From positions 1-12,031 of the forward strand of contig UQMC01000059.1 in assembly GCA_900542115.1 (NCBI GenBank): 12,031 nt of DNA, written 5' to 3'. Numbering within the stretch: the first letter of the stretch is position 1; each line of letters begins with the position of its first letter. This DNA is from an uncultured Oscillibacter sp. GTDB lineage: Bacteria > Bacillota > Clostridia > Oscillospirales > Oscillospiraceae. Both the position numbers and the translations under genes were made by a program. This document shows, one piece after another, positions 7,816-12,031 of this stretch. The notes under the pieces were generated by a model that saw only the letters and a list, made by a program, of their open reading frames with translations, ran no database searches and was not told the DNA's origin.

Positions 7816-9159
7816 TCAGTACGTGCGGTGGTTCAGCTCCCCCCAGAGCTTTTTGGCCGCCTCTAAAATATGCGCGTTTTCCACTTCCTCATCCACGCCC
7901 ACAAGCTCCCGGTCCAGCATCAGGACCCTTCCGTTGGCGATGGTAGTCTGGCACTGCCGCCCCGTCATGCCGAAGATCATGTGACCGTCAATATTTTCAT
8001 CGGAAAACGGCGTAAACGGCTTATAGTCCATCACGATGATGTCCGCCGCCGCGCCGGGCTTCAGCACACCGAGCGGCGTCTCAAAATACCGGGCGCCGAT
8101 TTTGGCGTTGTTTTTGAACAGCATATCCGTGACCTCGCACCAGCCCACGTTGGGAAGACAGGCATTATGCCGCTGGGAGCAGAGGGCGACTTTCAGGGAC
8201 TCCAGCATATCATTTGTATAGGCGTCCGTTCCCATTCCCAGCAGGATTCCGTGCCGGTAAAGCTGGAGTACCGGAGAAATGCCAACAGCATTTCCCATAT
8301 TGCTCTCCGGATTATTTACAACCATGGTATCGGTCTCCCGGATGATCTCCATCTCGGCGGGAGAGACGTGGATGCAGTGGCCCAGGATGGTCTTGGGGCC
8401 CAGAATGCCGTGGTCCTGGAGGCGCTGCACCGGGCGGCGGCCGTAATTTTGCAGACTGTCATAGACATCGTTCATACCCTCGGAAACATGGATATGATAG
8501 CCGGTGCGGCCGTTGTTGGCCTCTACCATGCGGTCGAAGGTCTTATCGGAAAGGGTAAACAGGGCGTGTCCTCCGAACATAGCCGCCAGCATGGGATTTT
8601 GTTCCTTTTCACATTCCGCGATAAAATCCGCATTTTCCTGTATCGCCTGCCGGCACTTTTCTTCTCCGTCCCGGTCGCTGACCTCATAGCATAGACACGA
8701 GCGCACGCCGAAGCGCTTTGCGCTTTCGGCAATGGTATGCAGGGAGCCGGGAATCTCGCCGTAGCTTGCATGGTGGTCGAAAATTGTTGTAACGCCCTGC
8801 TTGATGCAGTCCATATACAGGGCATTGGCGCTGGCACGGGTGCCCTCCAGCGTCAGGTGGCGGTCAATGGCCCACCATGTACCGTCCAGTACCTCATAGA
8901 AATTGTTGGGATTGTTGCCGGCAATGGAAAGCCCGCGGGCTAAAGCAGAGTAGATGTGCGTATGGGCGTTGATGAACGCCGGCATGATGACGCCGCCCTT
9001 GGCGTCAATGATCTCCGCCTGCGGGTACTTGGCGCGCAGCATAGTTTCCTCGCCGACCTCGGTGATTTTTGTGCCCTCGTAGGCAACAGCGCCATGCTCA
9101 TAATAGCCGCGGCTCTCCGAATCCCGGGTGATGAGCCTGCCGTTTGTGACCAGAGTCAT
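7816..9159 (-). CDS. ssnA: SsnA-family metal-dependent amidohydrolase (putative aminohydrolase)
   Basis: Cytoplasmic member of the ATZ/TRZ/guanine-deaminase branch of amidohydrolases, predicted to deaminate or dechlorinate an aminated N-heterocycle, perhaps a purine. The 447-residue protein has the metal and catalytic motifs of the superfamily. HxH is at 66/68 (FINAHTHIYSAL), and H224 with E227 is in YHIHVSEG. H261/H264 are in LGHCIHVS and D312 is in GMGTDAYTND. The small beta-sandwich halves flank the barrel (residues 1-60 and about 365-425, including LKPGAAADIIVMDYKP). The ATG at 9159 has GGGGG at 8-base spacing. It is the first gene of the ssnA-ygfK operon, the arrangement seen in E. coli (ygfK-ssnA) and in purine-degrading anaerobes, where the two belong to a larger selenium-dependent purine hydroxylase region. 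Expression is expected to depend on read-through of the leader terminator upstream. The substrate has not been determined from sequence. Confidence 0.93.
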   Translation of the reverse strand: MTLVTNGRLITRDSESRGYYEHGAVAYEGTKITEVGEETMLRAKYPQAEIIDAKGGVIMPAFINAHTHIYSALARGLSIAGNNPNNFYEVLDGTWWAIDRHLTLEGTRASANALYMDCIKQGVTTIFDHHASYGEIPGSLHTIAESAKRFGVRSCLCYEVSDRDGEEKCRQAIQENADFIAECEKEQNPMLAAMFGGHALFTLSDKTFDRMVEANNGRTGYHIHVSEGMNDVYDSLQNYGRRPVQRLQDHGILGPKTILGHCIHVSPAEMEIIRETDTMVVNNPESNMGNAVGISPVLQLYRHGILLGMGTDAYTNDMLESLKVALCSQRHNACLPNVGWCEVTDMLFKNNAKIGARYFETPLGVLKPGAAADIIVMDYKPFTPFSDENIDGHMIFGMTGRQCQTTIANGRVLMLDRELVGVDEEVENAHILEAAKKLWGELNHRTY

Positions 9160-9190
9160 TTGCTTTTCCCCCTTTGAAAATTAACAGCAA

Positions 9191-9231
9191 ATAAAAGAAA
9201 AGGGCGCTCCGATTTATAATTCGGAACACCC
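9191..9231 (-). terminator. Intrinsic terminator inside the ssnA leader (attenuator terminator)
   Basis: On the minus strand an 11-pair stem is formed by GGGTGTTCCGA (9231-9221) and TCGGAGCGCCC (9212-9202), including two G-U pairs. The loop is 8 nt and the tail is TTTTCTTTTAT (9201-9191). It lies 31 bases upstream of the ssnA start codon and downstream of the promoter at 9345-9317, so it can prematurely end the ssnA-ygfK transcript. No plus-strand U-tract follows, so it is minus-strand specific. Confidence 0.8.
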
Positions 9232-9291
9232 GCCGCACGCAAAGGAGACAGGTGTCAGCCCGTGCGCGAGGCACTCCGTTGCAGCCGTCAT
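9214..9291 (-). CDS. Candidate leader peptide, 25 codons, upstream of ssnA
   Basis: A small ORF runs from ATG at 9291-9289 to TAA at 9216-9214. Its ribosome binding site GGAG (9304-9301) has 9-base spacing. The 25-residue product begins MTAATECL and ends ACGGCSEL, with Cys at positions 7, 19 and 22. Its last codons lie in the 5' arm of the leader terminator, and its TAA sits in the terminator loop, so a ribosome reaching the end would prevent the hairpin. An open stretch of this size is not rare by chance, so coding status is unproven. What supports it is the position, the RBS and the stop placement. No homologous peptide was recognised. Confidence 0.4.
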   Translation of the reverse strand: MTAATECLAHGLTPVSFACGGCSEL

Positions 9292-9316
9292 TCTTTGCTT
9301 CTCCACTTGTATTTTT

Positions 9317-9345
9317 ATTGTAAGGGATGGATGGACAAAATGCAA
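9317..9345 (-). promoter_or_regulatory. Sigma-A promoter of the ssnA-ygfK operon
   Basis: On the minus strand TTGCAT (9345-9340) and TACAAT (9322-9317) are separated by exactly 17 bases, with one mismatch in the -10 box and two in the -35 box. Initiation is predicted near 9310, upstream of the leader hairpins and of the small ORF. Confidence 0.75.
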
Positions 9346-9369
9346 GGAAAATCTGCTGGCAGCGCTGAT

Positions 9370-9398
9370 AGCCCCGGGAGCTATAGCTCCCGGGGGCT
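9370..9398. terminator. Strong GC hairpin after the anti-sigma gene, U-tract poor
   Basis: AGCCCCGGGAGC (9370-9381) pairs with GCTCCCGGGGGCT (9386-9398) around a TATA loop, with a single bulged G. It starts two bases beyond the anti-sigma stop codon. No clear U-run follows on either strand (CTATCAG on minus, GTTTATG on plus), so it may terminate inefficiently or stabilise the 3' end. The rest of 9160-9400 is the ssnA promoter and leader. Confidence 0.5.
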
Positions 9399-9400
9399 GT

Positions 9401-10030
9401 TTATGAAATTTTACATAGCAAAGTCTGCCATTGCTCTGTATCCAGCCCGTTTGTAAGCGATAAAGCGTAGGAATAGCCGCCCCGGCTCCAGATTGCTAAT
9501 GTGAATACATTATTTTCACCCTTCAGTGTAGCGGTTCCGTCATCCAGCGTCAAGGCTTCAGTGTTCGGATAATCCGTGTAATCCCCGGAAACATCCTGCT
9601 CTCCGGCTTCCATGCGGAACAGGGCCTTCTGCTCGCCGCAGGTATATTCCACCTGTGCCATTTCTCCCCAGTAGGCGCTGTAGATCACATCTTCCGGCAC
9701 AAAGGGAAGGAGACCCGTCAGATCCGGCACGGCAAAGCATAGAGTCTGGGATAGTTCTTCAAGGGAGGTGGCTTCTTCAATACCGTTGACTGGGGAGGTG
9801 ACTGCCGAGCCGGGGGCGGCAGATTCAGGCCGCCTTTGGGGCAGCGTATAAATACCGGTGATGAGCAGAGCAAAGCAGGCGGCTGCCGCCAGATATTGCT
9901 TCAGGTGATGGAGCCGCAACACCTTTTTATCGGGAGTCAGGTCGGCGGTTTCTATATTCTTTAAAATACGCTGCCGCATTTCCGGCGTCACTTCAATACG
10001 GTCCATAAGCTCATCATATTTCAAAGTCAT
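9401..10030 (-). CDS. Membrane anti-sigma factor-like protein with extracytoplasmic DUF4367-like domain
   Basis: Predicted single-pass membrane protein that holds the upstream-encoded sigma factor inactive. Of 209 residues, 1-45 are a charged cytoplasmic part, the side that would bind the sigma factor. Residues about 46-63 (YLAAAACFALLITGIYTL) form one hydrophobic segment, and 64-209 would lie outside the membrane. The outer part (about 88-209) matches the neighbouring lipoprotein's domain: QDVSGDYTDY and ATLKGENNVFTLAIWSRGGYSYALS against DISGDYNDY and VTLKGNDDAVNLAIWAKDRYTYAVS. No HxxxCxxC zinc anti-sigma motif is present in the cytoplasmic part. The ATG at 10030 overlaps the sigma gene by 17 bases and has AAGGAGG a few bases upstream. 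Translational coupling with a sigma gene is the standard arrangement for such pairs. Anti-sigma function is inferred from context and topology. Confidence 0.75.
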   Translation of the reverse strand: MTLKYDELMDRIEVTPEMRQRILKNIETADLTPDKKVLRLHHLKQYLAAAACFALLITGIYTLPQRRPESAAPGSAVTSPVNGIEEATSLEELSQTLCFAVPDLTGLLPFVPEDVIYSAYWGEMAQVEYTCGEQKALFRMEAGEQDVSGDYTDYPNTEALTLDDGTATLKGENNVFTLAIWSRGGYSYALSLTNGLDTEQWQTLLCKIS

Positions 10031-10604
10031 ACGCCTCCTTCAGCAGTTCCTTCAGCTTGCCGCGCCCACGACTGAGGTCAGAGCGGATCGTTGCCTCTTT
10101 TCGCCCCAGAATTTGACTGATCTCCCGGGTGGAGTAGCCCTCCCGGTAAAAAAGGTGGATAACCTCCCGGTACTGCACCGGCAATGCCTGCACAGCGTCC
10201 CAGATAAAGGAAAGGTCCTCCCGCTGCTCCGCTATCAGTTCCTCCCGCAGCTCATCCGTCTGCCGCAGTCTGTTGTATTTCAGCCGATTTTTGCAAAGGT
10301 TGCCCGCTACCCGCAGCAGCCATGCCTTTTCGTGCTTGTCACTCTCAAATACCGGCCGGGTCTTCAAAAATTGAATCAGCGTATCCTGCAGGACCTCCTC
10401 GGTATCGCTCCGATTGTGAAGATAAGAGTAGGCATAACGGAGAATAGTATCGCCATAAGTGTCCAGAATTTGTGCCGCCTGCTGGCTGATAGAGACAGTT
10501 TCGACAGGCTTTGCATCCTCCTTCGGTGCAAACAGTCGGGCAGCGGCCATTCGGAACAGAGAAAGCCAATCAATAGCAGGGAACAGGGGGAGACAACCCT
10601 CCAC
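10014..10604 (-). CDS. ECF-type sigma-70 family RNA polymerase sigma factor
   Basis: Alternative sigma factor of 196 residues from the GTG at 10604. Region 2 spans about 45-115 (ILRYAYSYLHNRSDTEEVLQDTLIQFLKT followed by KAWLLRVAGNLCKNRLKYNRLR). Region 4 spans about 137-190 (ALPVQYREVIHLFYREGYSTREISQILG, then a helix-turn-helix with KEATIRSDLSRGRGKLKELL). Regions 1 and 3 are absent, as in ECF factors. The GTG start is chosen because AAAGGAG (10613-10619) lies 8 bases upstream. An in-frame ATG at 10550 (178 residues) has no ribosome binding site. A longer frame reaching to 10742 would run into the preceding gene. It sits 40 bases after the lipoprotein gene and overlaps the anti-sigma gene by 17 bases, so all three form one operon, probably autoregulated. 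Confidence 0.88.
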   Translation of the reverse strand: MEGCLPLFPAIDWLSLFRMAAARLFAPKEDAKPVETVSISQQAAQILDTYGDTILRYAYSYLHNRSDTEEVLQDTLIQFLKTRPVFESDKHEKAWLLRVAGNLCKNRLKYNRLRQTDELREELIAEQREDLSFIWDAVQALPVQYREVIHLFYREGYSTREISQILGRKEATIRSDLSRGRGKLKELLKEAYDFEI

Positions 10605-10644
10605 AGCATTCACTCCTTTGCGCTTGCGGCGAACCGTAAGCCGC

Positions 10645-11199
10645 TCACTGAATTTGCGCGGCCAGCTCAGACATTCCCTCGGCAGAGAGACCGGCACTGG
10701 CAGATACAGCGTAAGTATATCTGTCTTTTGCCCAAATAGCAAGATTCACGGCATCGTCATTACCCTTCAGCGTGACCTCCCTATCGCTGACAGTGATGGT
10801 ATCGGATTGAGCGTAGTCATTGTAGTCGCCGCTGATGTCCCCATCACCGGGAGCCTTGCGAATCGAAAGCTCATCGCCGCTTTCGTTTTCATAGGTGATC
10901 TCCAGCAGTCCTCTCTCCGTCAGGGCCTGAATATAGGAGAGGGCATACCCATCGGGAAGCTCCGGCAGCGTCACATCAAAGCCGACAGTGGCCTCGGCAT
11001 CTTCAATAGAAGCATATTCCGTCCAAGTCCAAGGATTCGGAATCTGGGCGTTTTCTCCGCCGATTACAGTATCCTCAGCTTCTGTCTGCTGGGTATCCTT
11101 TGTGCTGTCCTGAGCAGGGGCCTTGCTGCCGCAGGCAGCCAGAGACAACGCCATGGCGGCGCAGAGAGCAAGGGTCATCCAATACTTCGTGTGTTTCAT
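10645..11199 (-). CDS. DUF4367-like lipoprotein, first gene of the sigma/anti-sigma operon
   Basis: Secreted, lipid-anchored protein of unknown function, 184 residues. It has a Lys-bearing n-region and a hydrophobic h-region (residues 8-20). The lipobox is LAAC with the lipidated cysteine at position 23, followed by a Gln/Asp/Thr/Glu-rich linker (about 28-55). Residues about 63-184 form a domain beginning SIEDAEATVGFDVTLPELPDGYAL. This resembles DUF4367-type domains and is paralogous to the outer domain of the anti-sigma protein two genes downstream. The start at 11199 is chosen for the signal peptide and the AGAAAGGA ribosome binding site about 9 bases upstream; a longer frame to 11313 would enter the upp terminator. 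Its order (lipoprotein, sigma, anti-sigma) suggests it senses or competes for the same extracellular signal; that is inference. Confidence 0.82.
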   Translation of the reverse strand: MKHTKYWMTLALCAAMALSLAACGSKAPAQDSTKDTQQTEAEDTVIGGENAQIPNPWTWTEYASIEDAEATVGFDVTLPELPDGYALSYIQALTERGLLEITYENESGDELSIRKAPGDGDISGDYNDYAQSDTITVSDREVTLKGNDDAVNLAIWAKDRYTYAVSASAGLSAEGMSELAAQIQ

Positions 11200-11285
11200 G
11201 TTCAAAATTCCTTTCTGATATTCAGTGGCGGCGTTTTCGCCGTTCTGCCCTATAAACAACCGGACAACCCAAAATGTTGCAGGGA
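11200..11285 (-). promoter_or_regulatory. Upstream region of the lipoprotein-sigma operon, possible ECF promoter
   Basis: The region holds the ribosome binding site, a 5-bp CGGCG/CGCCG hairpin with a 4-base loop (11229-11242), and on the minus strand TGCAACATTTT (11281-11271). The last resembles the AAC-containing -35 element followed by a T-run seen at many ECF promoters. A direct repeat GGTTGT-CC-GGTTGT follows. No convincing -10 box is visible, so promoter assignment is tentative and autoregulation is inferred. Confidence 0.3.
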
Positions 11286-11327
11286 ATTTTAAAAAATTTA
11301 AACCCGGGAGCAACAGCTCCCGGGTTT
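11286..11327 (-). terminator. Rho-independent terminator of upp
   Basis: On the minus strand AAACCCGGGAG (11327-11317) pairs perfectly with CTCCCGGGTTT (11310-11300) around a 6-base loop. It is followed by AAATTTTTTAAAATT, a good U-tract. It begins 28 bases after the upp stop codon and insulates upp from the lipoprotein operon. Confidence 0.93.
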
Positions 11328-11355
11328 CATAGCCTTGAGATAGAAGAACAGATTT

Positions 11356-11988
11356 TTACTTTGTACCGAAGATGCGGTCTCCGGCATCGCCGAGGCCGGG
11401 AACAATATAGCCCTTTTCGTTCAGATGATCGTCCAGCGCGCCGGCGTAAATGTCCACATCGGGGAAAAGCTCCTGAATGTGCTTGATGCCCTCGGGAGCC
11501 GCCACCAGAACCATGAGCTTGATGTGCTTGCAGCCCCGCTTCTTCATTTCGCCGATGGCCTCAGCCGCAGAGCCGCCGGTGGCCAGCATGGGGTCCACGA
11601 TCAGCACGTCGCGCTCGGCAACGTCCTTAGGCATTTTGCAGAAGTAGGGATGGGGCTCCAGCGTTTCCTCATCGCGGTACATACCGATATGGCCGACACG
11701 GGCGGAGGGAACCATCCGCAGCACACCGTCCACCAGACCGAGACCGGCCCGCAGAATGGGGACCACCACGAATTTGCGGCCCGCCAGCGTGGGGGCCTCC
11801 ATCTCGCAGATCGGTGTTTCGATGTGCTTGGTGGTCATGGGCAGATCGCGGGTGGCCTCATAGGTGATGAGCATACCGATCTCGCTGACCAGTTCCCGGA
11901 AATCCTTGACGCTGGTGTTTTTGTCCCGCAGGATGGTCAGCTTGTGTGCCACCAGGGGGTGGTCCATGATGTGTACTTTACCGTTCAT
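11356..11988 (-). CDS. upp: Uracil phosphoribosyltransferase
   Basis: Pyrimidine salvage enzyme: uracil + PRPP to UMP + diphosphate, cytoplasmic. The 210-residue product has the full family length. Near the N-terminus is the [17 protein letters not shown] motif (9-25). The RAGLGLVDG segment is at 80-88. The PRPP loop [14 protein letters not shown] is at 128-141, and the uracil-binding C-terminus [18 protein letters not shown] is at 193-210. The ATG at 11988 has AAAGGAG (11996-12002) 7 bases upstream. Its promoter lies beyond the right edge, where only about 30 bases of AT-rich leader remain. It is followed by its own terminator, so it forms the end of a transcript. Confidence 0.98.
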   Translation of the reverse strand: MNGKVHIMDHPLVAHKLTILRDKNTSVKDFRELVSEIGMLITYEATRDLPMTTKHIETPICEMEAPTLAGRKFVVVPILRAGLGLVDGVLRMVPSARVGHIGMYRDEETLEPHPYFCKMPKDVAERDVLIVDPMLATGGSAAEAIGEMKKRGCKHIKLMVLVAAPEGIKHIQELFPDVDIYAGALDDHLNEKGYIVPGLGDAGDRIFGTK

Positions 11989-12031
11989 AAGAAAGCTCCT
12001 TTATCTATATTTTCAAGTGATGCTATCGCTG

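Larger units (their letters stand above)
9160..9310 (-). promoter_or_regulatory. Putative cis-regulatory leader of ssnA-ygfK (attenuator or unrecognised riboswitch)
   Basis: A roughly 150-nt untranslated leader lies between the predicted start near 9310 and the ssnA ATG. It is GC-rich, while the flanks are AT-rich. On the transcript, several overlapping pairings can be drawn. CGCACG (9261-9266) can pair with CGTGCG (9234-9239); GTGC/GCAC forms a small hairpin (9262-9273). GCAAAG (9293-9298) can pair with CTTTGC (9239-9244). GACACC (9251-9256) can pair with GGTGTT (9225-9230). The last pairing would consume the 5' arm of the terminator at 9191-9231, the geometry of an antiterminator. I recognise no published riboswitch consensus here (purine, TPP, T-box, cobalamin, fluoride and ZTP cores are absent). 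No promoter fits between the terminator and ssnA. Confidence 0.6.

Noticed and set aside
7870..8694. A 274-codon plus-strand frame opposite ssnA
   Set aside because: The opposite strand encodes all amidohydrolase metal motifs. This frame shows no domain and has no upstream ribosome binding site.
9160..9310. A known purine, TPP, T-box, cobalamin, fluoride or ZTP riboswitch upstream of ssnA
   Set aside because: None of the conserved core sequences I know for these classes is present, so no class name is given.
10014..10742. Sigma factor starting at 10742 (242 codons)
   Set aside because: It would overlap the lipoprotein gene by about 100 bases. GTG at 10604 has a well-spaced AAAGGAG and gives a normal ECF length.
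1..12031. CRISPR array, tRNA/rRNA, insertion sequence or prophage signal
   Set aside because: No regularly spaced direct repeats, no transposase or integrase genes, no tRNA-like cloverleaf and no terminal inverted repeats with target duplications were seen.

Overview
The window looks like chromosomal DNA from an anaerobic gut-type member of the Clostridia, most likely Oscillospiraceae/Ruminococcaceae (Oscillibacter- or Flavonifractor-like). This rests on the dnaG-rpoD pair, strong AAAGGAG ribosome binding sites, a moderately high GC content, a long RpoD with a Lys/Ala-rich N-terminus, a DUF4367-type lipoprotein/anti-sigma/ECF sigma locus, and the ssnA-ygfK pair known from purine-degrading anaerobes. 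The taxonomic call is inference from gene content.

Layout: (1) 1-3292, minus strand: dnaG (primase) followed by rpoD (housekeeping sigma factor), overlapping by 8 bases. (2) 3487-4106, plus strand: a 4'-phosphopantetheinyl transferase gene whose middle is replaced by about 42 bases of Illumina TruSeq adapter, so the apparent frameshift is an assembly artefact. (3) 4118-4824, plus strand: a monocistronic purine-type phosphoribosyltransferase with a near-consensus promoter and a perfect-stem terminator. That terminator also serves the convergent ygfK. (4) 4843-9345, minus strand: the ssnA-ygfK operon (amidohydrolase and multidomain iron-sulfur flavoprotein). It has its own promoter and a roughly 150-nt leader that contains a 25-codon open reading frame and an intrinsic terminator just upstream of ssnA. 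(5) 9370-11199, minus strand: a lipoprotein, an ECF-type sigma factor and a membrane anti-sigma factor. The lipoprotein and the anti-sigma share the same extracytoplasmic domain and bracket the sigma gene. (6) 11286-12031, minus strand: upp, uracil phosphoribosyltransferase, with its terminator.

Functionally, the window combines the replication/transcription core (dnaG, rpoD), nucleobase salvage (upp and the APRT-like gene) and purine/heterocycle catabolism (ssnA-ygfK), plus an envelope-facing regulatory locus. The most interesting item is the ssnA leader. A promoter, a small ribosome-bound ORF and a Rho-independent terminator with the ORF's stop codon in its loop suggest conditional termination, either translation-coupled attenuation or an unrecognised riboswitch, controlling ssnA-ygfK. 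The most important caution for any reader is the adapter at 3661-3702.
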